Origin: Neocallimastix lanati (nom. inval.)
Taxonomy: Eukaryota > Neocallimastigomycota > Neocallimastigomycetes > Neocallimastigales > Neocallimastigaceae
DNA: 64,000 nt
Direction of reading: 5' to 3'
Assembly (NCBI GenBank): GCA_016946835.1
Contig: JACVTC010000084.1
Coordinates: forward strand, 233,501 to 297,500
Below, piece after piece: positions 33,353-46,114 of this stretch (its first letter is position 1; each line of letters starts with the position of its first letter). Both the position numbers and the translations under genes were made by a program. The notes beneath the pieces are model-generated. The model saw only the letters and a program-made list of their open reading frames with translations, had not been told where the DNA came from and ran no database searches.

Positions 33353-33685
33353 ATGATGTCCACAACAATTAGAACCGATCCTAATATATCATTAACTAGT
33401 AATGATATAAAGCTACCAAAAGAAGAATTTGTTACAATTGAAGAATATAATGAATTTATTCACAAGATGAAGAAGAAAATAAAATCGAAGATATCAGAGA
33501 TGAACAAAGCAAAACAGGTCGTCTACTCTCACAAAGTTGCTATAATAAAATCAACGCTAAATGGATCAATAGACTTCAGAAGTGCGCAACTAGCTTTATG
33601 TCAAATTGAAAATTTAATATTACAAATTAATCAGAATATTTCAAATTTTGAGCATGTTGATAAGTCCCATATTATTCCTGTTTAG
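33353..33685 (+). CDS. Short ORF after family E LTR, possible truncated Gag
   Basis: 110 codons, ATG ATG start. The base composition is less A/T-rich than the flanks, which favours real coding. The protein is helical-looking and charged (EEYNEFIHKMKKKIKSK), with a later segment ALCQIENLILQINQN. It has no zinc knuckle, protease or other recognisable motif. It starts just after an LTR-like end and stops where the inverted Copia element 2 begins, so it may be the N-terminus of a Gag-like protein truncated by that insertion. The last few codons may already come from the Copia sequence. A small host gene cannot be excluded. Confidence 0.4.
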   Translation: MMSTTIRTDPNISLTSNDIKLPKEEFVTIEEYNEFIHKMKKKIKSKISEMNKAKQVVYSHKVAIIKSTLNGSIDFRSAQLALCQIENLILQINQNISNFEHVDKSHIIPV

Positions 33686-33689
33686 GTTT

Positions 33690-34860
33690 TCAAAGGTGAA
33701 ATAAGGGTCTTCCTTTGATGTATTTTTATATTTGAAATTCAAAGGTTCATTTTCTAAACATTCAACTTCTCTAACGTGATGGTTATTTAAATCTTTTTCA
33801 TCCATAACTATATATGAGTAGGTTTAATTATCGAAACCTAGAAATATTCCTTTTTTCGTGTTTGGTACAAATTTTGGCTTATGTTTGGTAAAATCTTTAT
33901 AATAGCATATGCAACCAAATGTTCTTAAATATTTTACAGATACCTTTTTATCTTCAAACACTTCATCTGGAATTAAGTTATTGTTTCCAGAATGTGGTAT
34001 TTTGTTATAAATATAGCAAGCTTGTTTAATGGCGTATTCCCAAAAATTTTCAGGCATACCAACCCAATGTAGGAGTGTAATAGCAGCATATTCACTAAGG
34101 TTTGATTAATTCTTTCTGCTTTTTCATTAATTTTGGGGTTATATGGTGTAGAATATAGTTTTTCTATACTGTATTCTTTACATAATTTGTTAATTTTCTT
34201 ATTTTTGTACTCTTTGCCTCCATCAGTTCTAAATTTCTTGATTGATAATTCTTTAAACTGATTATTTAAATATTTAAAGAAGTCAATAATAATATCAGGT
34301 GCCTCAGATTTGGATTTCAGAGTGAAAATCCATACTTTTCTTGAAAATTCATCCATAAAAGTAATAAAATATTTTTTATTATCTATGGAAGGATTTACAG
34401 GTCCAGAAATATCAGAATGTATAACTTCTAATTTTTCTTTAGCTTTGGGTGGTCCACCATTATATGCTATTCTTTTCATTTTTGAGATTTTACAATCTAT
34501 TCATAATGGGCTTTTAATATTATGCATTTCTAAATATTTGTTTAAATTATTTTGGTAGAAGTGTCCCAATCTTCTATGCCATGTTTCTTTGCTTATATTA
34601 TCAGTTTTATCTACTGATAATATTTCTTTCTTTTTAAAGTTATTATTGTTTGCTTTATATAAGACTTCCATTTTGAATTGATTATAATTATTGGATTCAA
34701 AGTACCCAATATGTTTATTCTTTGTATTTCTTAATTCTAACCTTACCTTTTCATTATTTAAGGGTTTAATAATTGATATTATGCCCAGTTTTGCTAATTC
34801 TATGGCACTAAAGAGATTTTTGTTTACCTTTTCTATATATAATACTTTTTTAAAATAAAT
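33690..34860 (-). pseudogene. Copia integrase, broken
   Basis: The reading starts with the GAG-pre-integrase region (SKETWHRRLGHFYQ). An in-frame TGA follows near 34510 at the position of the first zinc-binding Cys (IKSPL*IDCKISK). The core then continues: IHSDISGPVNP, FMDEFSRKVWIF, FRTDGGKEYK and YNPKINEKAERINQTL, giving the Asp/Asp/Glu catalytic set. Usual Copia has NGVAER where this copy has NEKAER. Near 34060-34080 the frame shifts. The C-terminal part (GMPENFWEYAI, YIYNKIPHSG, RTFGCICYY, KKGIFLGFDN) ends at a stop near 33824, then resumes to about 33690. It cannot give a full integrase. Confidence 0.85.
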
Positions 34861-34870
34861 TTATAATCGT

Positions 34871-35356
34871 TTATAAAAAAAATTCATAAGATCCATATCC
34901 TTCAAATTCAATTACAGAATTGTTAGCACAACGTAAGTATACTTTTTCCTTTTTAAAGTCCTTCAAAAAACTTTTATTGTTAATTATGTGTTCATATGCA
35001 CCTGTATTGTAATACCATTCATGAATTTCTTCAAATTCTTCTGTTTCTTGCATATGATTTACTGAAATTATGTATTTGTTTATATTATTATGATTATCTT
35101 CATCAGTTGTGTTTTCATTTTCAATTATTTCAACCAGATCTATATCTTTTTCTATCATTGGCCTAATATCATCGAAGTTAATATCATTTTTGTAGATATC
35201 TTCGCTTTCATTAAATGATTCTATTAAATCTAATGATGGTTTTTTCCATCCTTCTTTACTTTGTATTGCTTTGCCTCCCCTTATTGTTTGTTTTATTTTG
35301 GGCTTTAGGCTTAGTGTTTTAATGACAGTCTCTTGTATAATGTCCTCTTTCTTCAC
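34871..35356 (-). pseudogene. Copia protease region, catalytic Asp lost
   Basis: 161 codons, acidic Asp/Glu/Asn-rich, followed by a protease-like segment EWYYNTGAYEHIINNKSFL. In active Copia proteases this motif is WxxDSGAxxH. Here the catalytic Asp reads Asn, so the enzyme should be dead even if translated. The end reads ANNSVIEFEGYGSYEF, the usual region following the active site. It overlaps the zinc-knuckle frame by a short stretch. Confidence 0.75.
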
Positions 35357-35480
35357 AGATATGGCAGAAAGGTCTATTATCTTTCTTCATATTTTCTTTA
35401 CTTTTCTTGTTGTTGATTCTACGATTCCTGTTTCCTTTATTTTTGTTTCTATTATGGTAGGATAACAAATCAACATCCAT
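35319..35480 (-). pseudogene. Copia Gag nucleocapsid remnant
   Basis: From the ATG at 35480 it reads MDVDLLSYH, then a Lys/Arg/Asn-rich stretch and the zinc knuckle CHICEERGHYTRDC (C-x2-C-x4-H-x4-C). The capsid domain that normally precedes this is missing: the LTR end lies only a few bases upstream. A deletion has joined LTR and nucleocapsid. Upstream codons of the same frame, up to 35531, are LTR sequence and not Gag. Confidence 0.7.
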
Positions 35481-35486
35481 GGGGTC

Positions 35487-35604
35487 TATAAAGAGTTTTA
35501 TATCAAAACTGATTATAATAATACAAAACACTCAATTATAAAATAAATTCTTTTATTAAAAATAATTGTTTTATGAAAAATTTTTTATTAAATAGTTCTT
35601 ATTT
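35487..35604 (-). repeat. 5' LTR fragment of Copia element 2
   Basis: About 118 bp matching the reverse complement of 32340-32458. On the minus strand it ends CTCTTTATA, next to the leader. The rest of the LTR has been lost. Confidence 0.7.
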
Positions 35605-36337
35605 AATAATTATTATTAGATATACAAATATGTTGCTATACATATTTGTTTTATATCATTTACATAAAATAAATTAAAAATAAATTAAAAATGCATCAAC
35701 ATAGATTTATGTTATACAAAACATGGAAAATTATAATAAATAATTAAATGAATAAAATAGATAAATAAATGGGTAGTTCACATTAATTATTTAATTATTA
35801 TTTTTAATTAAAATTTGAATTAACTTATTCGGACTTTAAAGTTTTTTTCTTTTCTTATTATAGTATAAATTAATTTTATCGGACTTTAAGGTTTTTTTCT
35901 AATTTATTATAATAATAAATTGATTTTTCCTTAAAGAACTTATTTAGTTTTTTCTTCTAATCTTTTTCTAGATAAGATAATTGTTAAGATTAGAAAACCT
36001 TTTAAATTATTATTTTATATAATATTTTATTATTTAATTTTTCGTATAAATAGCTATTGATTTCTCTAAATTTTTGAGAAATCAATAGTTATTATTATAT
36101 AACGAATATTAAATAAATATATAATAATAATAAATAAAATCTACAACATTTTCAATAAGTGTTCTTTTTTATTTTGTGTTGTTTATTATATTTGTTTATA
36201 AGAAACTCTTCTTTGTCAGATAAGTTAAAATTTTCTTTATTTTTTCTAAATGTTTTCTTATTTTCTCAACTTGATGTTAATATCAGGTTGTAGTTAATAA
36301 TTTGTTATAATAAATATTATAATGAAATTATTACATT
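35605..36337. repeat. A/T-rich block with a family H relative
   Basis: No gene. From about 35900 to 36331 it shares motifs with family H: TTTAGTTTTTTCTTCTAATC, the ATTGATTTCTC...GAGAAATCAAT hairpin, and the end ATTATTACA. A duplicated GGACTTTAAGG-type motif lies near 35830 and 35880. Confidence 0.5.
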
Positions 36338-36394
36338 TTTGATATGGGGTGTCACTAAATACCTTGAATTTCCTATTAAATACTCTTAATAATA

Positions 36395-36787
36395 ATATAA
36401 TAAAAATTATTATTAAATCTTATTATTAAAATCTTTTATTAATATCAAATATAATAAAAATTATTATTAAATAGTCTTATTAAAATCTTTTATTAATATT
36501 AAATATAATAAAAATTATTATTAAATATTCTTATTAAAATCTTTTATTAATATCAAATATAATACAAATTATTATTAAATATTCTTATTAAAATCTTTTA
36601 TTAATATCAAATATAATAAAAATAATAAAAATTATTATTAAATATTCTTATTAAAATCTTTTATTAATATCAAATATAATAAAAATTATTATTAAATAGT
36701 CTTATTAAAATCTTTTATTAATATCAAATATAATAAAAATTATTATTAAATATTCTTATTAAAATCTTTTATTAATATCAAATATAA
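36395..36787. repeat. 52-54 bp minisatellite, third cluster
   Basis: About seven to eight copies of the unit also present at 15490-15665 and 16756-17240. It is preceded by the same GGGGTGTCACTAAAT leader (36338-36388) that precedes family E at 14783. Confidence 0.8.
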
Positions 36788-37396
36788 AATTATTAAAATA
36801 ATTAATTAAATATTATTATAAAATTTACTATTAATAAATATTAATTATTATAAAAATTTATTAATTAAATATTATCAAATTTACTATTAAAATTATTAAT
36901 TAAATATTATAAAAATTTTATTTATTTTTGAAAATAATTACAAGTATTATTTAAAATAATTAAAAATTATTAAATTCTTTATATTCATTTTTAAAAATAT
37001 TTTATTTAACTTAAAAATATCAAAGAAAATAGTAAAAACTATTTTCTATATATTTATTTTATAATTATTTCTAATTAAATTATATTTAAATATTATATTA
37101 TTATATTTATAAAAATTAAAACAAAAATGAATTATTGATATAAAAATAATTCAATAATTCTATAAAATTATTTAAATTATAAACAAATAGTTATAGTTTA
37201 AATTCACAAAAAAAATATAAACATTACAAAAAATTCTTAAAATATAACTATGTAATTTTTTTTAAGTAATTTTATAATATTAATAAATAATAAAAAGAAA
37301 TTTTATTAAAAAAAAAAAAAATTTTTTTTATTTTAAAATCAAAGCAGGGTAATCCTGATCCACCACTGTTTGATTTTAAATTTTCAACTGCCAACC
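36788..37396. other. A/T-rich spacer and element leader
   Basis: No gene. At 37335-37405 the minus strand has a G+C-richer stretch with a short open frame (VDSGLAVENLKSNSGG). This is the 5' interior of an element whose LTR lies to the right. Confidence 0.4.
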
Positions 37397-37408
37397 CCGA
37401 GTCTACCA
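37397..37408 (-). other. Primer-binding-like site of family K
   Basis: On the minus strand TGGTAGACTCGG follows the LTR end TATCA after 3 nt. It differs from the TGGTGGAG class. Confidence 0.45.
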
Positions 37409-37411
37409 TTT

Positions 37412-38270
37412 TGATAAATAATGAAATTGATATATAAGAAATAATTATAATATTAAAAATTAAAATTAAATTAATCAAAAGTTTAAATAGTTAAATAGTA
37501 AATAGAAATAAGTAGAACGATAATTATAGTTTAATAACTGTTCATGATACTAATTTAAATAACTTATAATTATATTTTATAAACAAGTTTTTTGTTTATG
37601 TGTTTATATTATTAAAAATGATAAATTGGAAAATTGATATAAAAAGAGAAATAAAATAATTAGTTTTAGAAACTGTTACTTATAGTTTTAACAGCCAAGT
37701 AATCATAAAATTAAATTATAATAAAATAATTAATTAAATAATTAATTAAACATGTATTAAAAACAAATAATTAAATAAAATTATATAATAAACTAAAATA
37801 TTTAAATACATAATAAAGTGAAATTATTATAATAAATATAAATATTAAAATCTAAATTATTATATAATATATAAGAAATGAGGAAATATATAACTTTCAG
37901 AACTCTATATTCTGAATTAAGATATATTCCTGTACGTTTCAATTTTTAGTTTAGTGAATGTTAAATGTAAAGATACAAAAATATAAAATTTTCCTTTGTT
38001 GAAATTATAACTGAATTGAAAATCTCAATTTCAGTCATTTACTTTTCAATAATTAAAAATATTATTTATTTATTTATTTAATAATAAATAATATATAATT
38101 ATATAATTAAATTTATCTTTATATTTTTATTAATGTGTATATTATTATATTATTAATATCTTATAATTTAAATACTATTCTGTAACATACAAAGTATAAA
38201 AGAAAGATGTAAAAATCTATCTTTTATGTTCTTTGTAAGGTTATTGTAAAGGAGTTTGAGGCGTATGTTC
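37412..38270 (-). repeat. LTR-like block, family K
   Basis: On the plus strand it starts TGATAAATAATGAAATTGA. It contains a TATA/hairpin motif near 38190-38225 like that of the tandem array at 56.2, 59.3 and 62.1 kb, with surrounding similarity over about 200 bp. The right boundary is uncertain. Confidence 0.4.
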
Positions 38271-38553
38271 ATACTAAATATTAATTAATTTGTTATTGTA
38301 TTGAGGCTTGTAAGCACATCGAGTTATATTCTTTTCGCCTTTTTTTTTTTAGTAAAAAAGTAATAATAAATAAATAAATAATAATAAATAAATAGTAAAT
38401 AATAAATAATAAATAAATAATAAATAATAAACAAATAATAAATAATAAATGATTAATAAATAATAAATAAATAATAACAATGAAAAGTTAATAAAATTAT
38501 AAAAAGAAAAAAAAAATAAATATTTAATTAAATAATTTAATAGAAGAATAAAC

Positions 38554-38596
<43 letters not shown>

Positions 38597-39406
38597 GAAT
38601 GAATCATCCATCTTTACAAATATATATGTTTCTTATAAATAAAGAGAATATATATATATATTTAATCAATAAATAGTAAAAGTTATTAAAAAAAATAAAT
38701 TTAGTATTAACAGAAGTTATTAATAGAATAATTATAAACCATTTAGTAATAAGATAATAATTAATCCAATAAAAATATAGTAATAAAAAAAATAAATAAA
38801 TAAACATAAAGATAAAATAACAATAACAATAAAAATAAAAATAAAACAAAAAATAAAGTAAAAGAAACAAATAAAAATAAAATTATTGATTTATATTATT
38901 TTTAATTCTATATGTATCAATATATATAAATAAAAATTGATATATATATATGCTAAAATACATTATATTTATTTTTTTTTTTATTTTTATCATAATATTA
39001 TAAAAGGTTAGGTTAAATCAATAAACAAATAAAAATAAAAGTTAACCAATATTAATGACTATATTGAAAAAAAAATAATTTAAAATTTTATTATATATAT
39101 TAAAACATGCTGTTGATATTGTTGCTTTTAATGATATTATTATTACTTCACTTTTTTATTTCATAATTTATTATTAATTATTGATTATTCTTTTTTTTTT
39201 TATTTAAAATATATTTTTTTTTATTTAATATATATATATATTTATATTTATGTTATTCATTTAATAAATTATTAATGATTTTATCAATTATTTTATTAAA
39301 CTATTAAATATGGTTTTAATAATTAACCTTTTTTTTTTTACTATAAAAAAAAAAAGAAAAAAAGAAAAAAATATAAGAAAATAAAATTATAAACGAAATG
39401 CTTTAT

Positions 39407-39444
<38 letters not shown>

Positions 39445-40020
39445 ACAAAAAGATAAAAAATTCTTTAACCATATTAACATTAAAAAAAAAATTAAATAAA
39501 AAACTCTTTAACCATATTAACATTAAAATAAAATCGAGTAAACTATACTATACTATACTATATAAAAAAAATATTTATTCATATATATTTTTACTATCAT
39601 TATTTTAAGAATTTTATTGAAATAATTTTTAATAAAGTAAATAAAAAATTATATATAAATAAAATTAAATAAAAAGAAATTAAAAATAATAATAAAAATA
39701 ATAGTAAAAAAGAAAAAAAATATAAAGAGAATATTAAATTAAAAGAATAAATATTTATTTTACAATTAAAATGGAAAAAAAAAAAAAAAAAAAAATCATT
39801 TAAAAAAATTTCTTTAATTAATTTTTTTTATTTTATTTTACTCTATACGAAGAAAAAAGAAAAAGTGGTCAATTTTTTTTTTTTTATTATTATGATTATT
39901 CAATAAATGAAAAAAAAAAAAAACAGTATTTTTGTATTCATCTTCAATCTATTATTTTATTATTTTATTATTTATTTATTCTTATGTATTCTTTTTTTTT
40001 TTTTTTTTGAATATGAATTT
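38271..40020. other. A/T-rich gene desert, part 1
   Basis: Homopolymers, TAAA-type repeats (38380-38480) and a short tandem duplication of CTTTAACCATATTAACATT (39466-39520). No coding signal; apparent frames are simple-sequence products. Confidence 0.6.
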
Positions 40021-40029
40021 TATGTTATT

Positions 40030-40605
40030 TAAAATATTTGAGGATGGTGAATATCGCAATCGTGCATTTCGTAATGTGGCGTACAAAATTTTTTAAATAA
40101 AGTCATACAATTTTAAGATATTCTATACAATCATAAACAATTATATAAATAATTATTATTTTAAAAGAAATAATAATATATTTTTTCAATTAAATATTAT
40201 TAAATAACTATTTCAAAAGAAATAATAATATATAAAAAAGGAATATTTATTATTTATTTAATTATTATTTATTTGATTATTAAAAAAAGCCACATATAAA
40301 TATGCCACAATTCGAAAATCACTAGATTCAAATATTTATATTTAATCTAACCCTACATAAAGATGATTATTAAAGAATAGTTAATAATGGGGAGAGTTGC
40401 ATTTCCCCAAATTGCATTTCGACAAGTGGAGTATTGATATAAATAAATGAATATATAAATAAATATTAATTCAAAATAATTTTTTTTAAAATTGTTTTTT
40501 TTTCGATCTTAATATTTAATTTTATTTATTGATTTATTTATTTAATAATTTTCAATTTGGCGAAATACAACCTGGCGAAATGCCCCACGCCCTTAATAAT
40601 GGATG
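40030..40605. repeat. Cluster of GCATTTCG motifs in both orientations
   Basis: GCATTTCG occurs at about 40064 and 40421, with a variant GCATTTCC at 40399. The inverse CGAAATGC lies near 40575 with a variant CGAAATAC at 40560. Each sits in a small G+C-richer patch (for example GGCGAAATGCCCCACGCCC). The inverted arrangement suggests a small decayed transposon or a protein-binding cluster. No ORF is present. Confidence 0.35.
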
Positions 40606-41514
40606 TAATTTTTTTTTTTTAATGATTTTTTTTTTTGGTAATTTTCTTTTTTTTATATTTACTAAAATACAATATATTTGGAGTATTAAAAAAAAAAAAA
40701 AAAAAAGAAGAAGAAAAAAAAAAAAAAAAAAAGAAAACAAAAAAAGAGTTTAGTAATTAATTAGTAAAAACAAAAATTAACCTATTATGAATTATAATCT
40801 ATTTATTTAAAAAAGAAAAATAAAATATTAAGCATAATTTTAAATATATATATATATATATTTATTAAATCATATTGAATATTAAAAAAAAAAATAATAA
40901 CTAAATTAATAAATTATTGATGACTTCATAATAATAAATTTGTGGTTTAATATATTATTTAGTATTTAAGAGAGATTAATAACTTTTTTTTATCCTTTAA
41001 AAAAAAAAATAATAAAATGTGACAGCTGCTCTTTTTTTTTTTTTTAATAAATATTAAGTTAAAAAAAATTAATTATAATATTTATTTTATTTTATTGACA
41101 TATTTTTTAATTTTATATTATTTAAAATATTATTTTATTATTTTATTTTTATTTTTTTATTTTTTTATTATCTTAATCTTTTTATTTTATTTAATTTTAT
41201 TTTATTTTTGTTTTAATTGTATACACTGATGATAATAAAAATAGAAATGAAAAAAGGAAAAAAAAAAAAATTTATATTATTAATTATGATGGACAATAAA
41301 AAAGACTAAAAAAAAAAAAAAAAAAATTTTTTTTTTAAAGATATTTTACAATTTACTTTTATTATATTTTTTTTTATATATATATATGAATATTAAAAAT
41401 ATAATATATATATATTTTTTAAATTTAATCAGTTTAATTTTATATATTTATATAAAAGGATACAATAATTTTCATTTTATTTTATATTTTAGTTCAGTTT
41501 ATTTTTTTTCCCCA

Positions 41515-41545
<31 letters not shown>

Positions 41546-42600
41546 GATTAATGATTAATAGATGTTAATTTATAATTTTTAAAAGAATATAAAGTAAAAA
41601 AAAAAAGAATAAATAACCTTAAAATAAATAGAGAGTAAAATAAAAATAAAATGAATTGTATATTAAAATATTAAATTATTTTAATTATATATTAACCAAG
41701 AGCATGTAAAAAAAGAATAATAATAAAAAGAATTAAAATATTAAAAATAAATGAATAATATATAATAAAATAATGATTAAAGAACTTTTTTTGTTCTTTT
41801 CATTTTAGAAAGAAAAAAAAAAAAAAAAGATAGTTGGAATTACTGAGATACTATATCGAAGTTATATAATAAATATAATGTTTAATAAATATAATATAAA
41901 TATAAAATATAAATATACAATTTTTATTTTTTATTTTTCCTTTTTTTTTTTTTAGTTATAAGATAAATAGAAAATTTTAAAAATATTTTTAAAGTTTTTT
42001 TTTTAAAAAAAAAAGAAAAAAAAAAGCGGAAAAAATAACGATAATTATCGGATGATGAATTATGAACTGATAATAAAATAAAAAATATAATAATAAATAA
42101 TAAATAGTTTAATAATTATAAAAAATAAAAATAAAAATAAAAAAACTTATATATAAATATAAACATATATTAGGAATCTATTTATATATATATTTATATA
42201 GTATATACAGTGAGTTTATTGATTGAATTAAAATTAAAATAATAAGATAATAATAATAGTAAAAAATAATACAATTAATTTATTTTAATATTAAAATATT
42301 ATTAAAAAAATAGTATGTGCAGGTACATGTATAAATTTTAAATGAAATTAAGAAAGAAAAAGAAAAAAAGAATTTTTTTTTCCATTTGCTAATATTTATA
42401 TAAATATATATAAATTTATAAATATATTCATTTCTTTTTATTATTATTATTATTATATATATTAGATTTATTTCAAAGTATATAATCATCAAAGATGTAT
42501 CCTATAATTTATTTATATACTATTCTAAAAGATTATGATATTTAGCTTTTTTTTTTTCTTTTATAAATTTAATTAAATAATTAAATAATAAATAATAAAT
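40606..42600. other. A/T-rich gene desert, part 2
   Basis: Poly(A), poly(T) and TA repeats only. No gene or RNA is recognised. Confidence 0.6.
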
Positions 42601-43110
42601 AATAAATAATTATATAATCAATAATCAATAATCAATAATCAATAATCAATAATCAATAATAAATAATCAATAATCAATAATCAATAATAAATAATCAATA
42701 ATAAATAATAAATAATAAATAATTGAATAATAAATAATTGAATAATAAATAATTGAATAATAAATAATAAATAATAAATAATAAATAAATAATAAATAAT
42801 AAATAAATAATAATAATAAATAATAAATAATAAATAATAAATAATAAATAATAAATAATAAATAATAAATAATAAATAATAAATAATAAATAATAATAAT
42901 AATAAATAATAAATAATAAATAATAAATAATAAATAATAAATAATAAATAATAAATAATAAATAATAAATAATAAATAATTGAATAATAAATAATTGAAT
43001 AATAAATAATAAATAAATAATAAATAATAAATAATAAATAATAAATAATAAATATTAAATATTAAATAATAAATAATAAATAATAAATAATAATAAATAT
43101 TTTTTTTTTT
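42601..43110. repeat. Heptanucleotide array AAATAAT / AATAATC
   Basis: Tandem 7-mers. The first ~90 bp are largely AATAATC and the rest AAATAAT with interruptions (TTGAATAAT, AAATAAATAAT). Long frames on the minus strand are repeat artefacts. Confidence 0.9.
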
Positions 43111-46081
43111 AAAAAAAACGGACAAGAAAATTTTAATAAATTAATAATTCAATTTTTTTAATTAAATAATATATAAATAATTTAATCTAATAATATATTA
43201 TTTAAATATTTAATAATAATAATAATCTATTTATGGATTATTACTATTTATTATTATTTTTATTGTTTATTAATAAAAAAAATATAAAAAAAAGTAAAGA
43301 ATAAGTTTTTATATTATAAAACTTATAATAAAAAAAAACGAAATATTACACATATTTGTATATTTTATATTTAATGTTGTTATTTATTAAAATTATTATT
43401 ATTATTATTATTATTATATGTTAAGTATTAAAATCAAAAAAAAGTAAAGGAAATTTTTTTAAATAATAAATAATTTATAACTAATGTTGAATTATTCATA
43501 TATTATTGTGATTTATCTCTTCAAACTGTTTAAAATTCATTTAAAAAAATAAATAAATTATTTTTTTATATAATTTTTATTTAAACAATGCTATTTTAAT
43601 TAAATATATTACTTTTTTTTTTTTTTTGTTTAAATGTTTATAATAGTTAAGAAATAAAAATAATACAAAGTTTTTAGATTTTAAAACATTTCATTAATAT
43701 CTATTATGAATTAGAGACTTTTTTTTCCGCATTTATATGTATATATGTATATCTTTTAAAATATTTGTATAATTGAAATAGTATATAAACTATAAATAAA
43801 TTAAAAAAATTCATTATAACAGTTTTATAGTATTTAATTTCTGAAATGCAATATTTAATATTTAATATTTAATATTTTTATATATATTAATAATATTATT
43901 ATTATTTTCATAAATAATTTTTTAAGTCATATTCTTTTTTTTTTTTTGTTGAATATTAATTAATAATATATCTATTTTACATTTATAATAATCTTTTTTT
44001 TTTTTTCTGTTTCAATTCACTTTGATGGTATTAATTGAAAAGTTCGGTTTCTTTTTTTTTTAATTTTAATTCTAATCCTTTAGCAAAAAATAAAGTTTAA
44101 TTAAATCACTAAATTTTTTTTTTAATCAAACTTTTAAATATATAATAAAATATATATTATTAAATATTATTTATTATTTATTAAATACGTTACGCATACA
44201 ATAAATTATCTATTAGTAAATATTAATAAATAAATATAAATATTAATAAATAATTATACATATTAAATTAATTGTTCAACTTTAAAAATTTTATTTTTTT
44301 TTTTTTTAAAGTTTCTCAAATTATTGTCCAGTTTTTTTTTTTTTTTTATTTTATTTAATATAGATTTAATTATATAAAATGATTTATAATAATAATAAAG
44401 AAATAAAAATAATAAAAAAGAAAACATTTTCTTTTTTATATAAATTGAATAGATACATAAATGTTTATTTTAAATGTTTTGTAATTTATATCAATTAATA
44501 ATATATGTTAAATATGTCTCAATAAAGATACATATAGATTTGAAATATAATAAAAATAAAATAATATTAATGGAAAAAAAATAAGAATCAATAAATGCAA
44601 TAAATAGTCATTAATATTTATGGCCATAGCATAAATGTATTAGTCATAATATTAATCATTTTTATTTTTATTATTTTATTTTTTTATTCAACTTTAAATG
44701 ATTAATTATTATTATTTTTTTTTAGTTTTAATTTAGTAATTAGTTAGATGATCTAATTTAATATATATTATATTCAATACATTTCGTTATTCGTTTTTCT
44801 AATTAGAAAAAAAAAAACAATAACAAAAAATTAATATATTATATGTAAAATATTATTATTATTTTTTTTTTTTAAAAAAGAGTAAAACTGTATCATTGAT
44901 AATTTTTTTTTAAAAAAAGGTAATATTAAATAATATCAGTATTATTATATGCTTTAATAATTTATTATTTCTTTTCTATTTTTTTGCTTTTTTTATTTAC
45001 TTATTTATTTCATAATGTATAAATATAATTTTATTTACTTTTTTTTTCTTTATTTAAAAAACATTTTTATTTTTTTATTTCTTAACATTTTAATGTTTTT
45101 ATGGTCTGTCCATTTTTCATCACTTTTTTCTATTTTATTTTTATTTTTTTTTTTATTTTTTTTATATTTTGGAAAATTTTTTTTTTGAAAGGACAAGAAA
45201 ATTAAAAAACAAAAAAAAAATTGAAAAAATTATATATTTACATTATATTCAAATATATGTATTAATATATTAATAAATAAATAATTTTTAATTTTTCATA
45301 ATAAAAAAAGTTTTTTTTATTTCTATCTTCATTTTTATTGGATATTAAATAATGATTCCATAAAAGGAAATAACTAATTAAATATTTTTTTTCAAATAAA
45401 AATATTTGAATTATAATAAAAGAAAAAAAATTTTAATTAATAAGAAAACATATATAATTAATAATGAAAGGTTAAGACAGTTAAACTTTTAATAATACTT
45501 TTATATTTAACTAAAACGATAAAAGAGGGAAAAGGGAAAAAAAATTAATAATTAATAAAGGAAATACAAATACTTTATATATTGATTAATTGTATATAAG
45601 TTATTTATTATTATTATTATTATAAGAGTAAAAAAAACTAAAAGTTTTATATTACTAGTTTAAAATAATAATAGAAAAGAAAAAATAAATTATAAAATTA
45701 TTCGCTATTAAATTATTGTAATTATCTAAAAAAAAAGAAAAGATCAAATTCATTCTTTAAAACACGAAATTGAATAAATCGTTATATAAATTATATAAAA
45801 AAAAAAGTAAATTAGAAGTAAAAATAATTTGTATTATTATTAATATTTTTATTTTTTATTTGAGTTTTACTTTTCAATAATCAAACTGTTTATGTCAAAA
45901 CTATTATTTTGATTTATTATTAACTTTTTTTTTTTTTTTAATAATAATAAATCATCTTTTAATTTATATTTTTTTTTTTTTTTTTTAGATCAATAATAAC
46001 TTAAAAGTTTTTAAAATTGTTTATATTATCAATAAATAATAAAAGAATAAATAAATTAGAAAAAAAAGTGGATAATTTGAA

Positions 46082-46114
<33 letters not shown>

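Larger units (their letters stand above)
33690..35604 (-). mobile_element. Ty1/Copia retrotransposon, element 2 (truncated)
   Basis: Minus-strand Copia remnant: a 5' LTR fragment, a short leader, zinc knuckle, protease region and integrase. It breaks off after the integrase, so RT and RNase H are absent. The Gag capsid domain is also missing. Several stop codons and frameshifts are present. It is distinct from element 1. Confidence 0.85.

Noticed and set aside
37272-37478. 68-codon minus-strand frame with a VDSGLAVEN segment, possibly a protease
   Set aside because: The DSG lies inside the primer-binding region next to an LTR end and the surrounding residues do not resemble a retropepsin; likely leader sequence.
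40529-40753. Overlapping frames on both strands around 40.6 kb
   Set aside because: They are created by poly(T)/poly(A) runs around a short G+C patch; no codon signal on either strand.
42667-43125. 152-codon Tyr/Leu/Ile-rich minus-strand frame
   Set aside because: It is the AAATAAT heptamer array read as protein.
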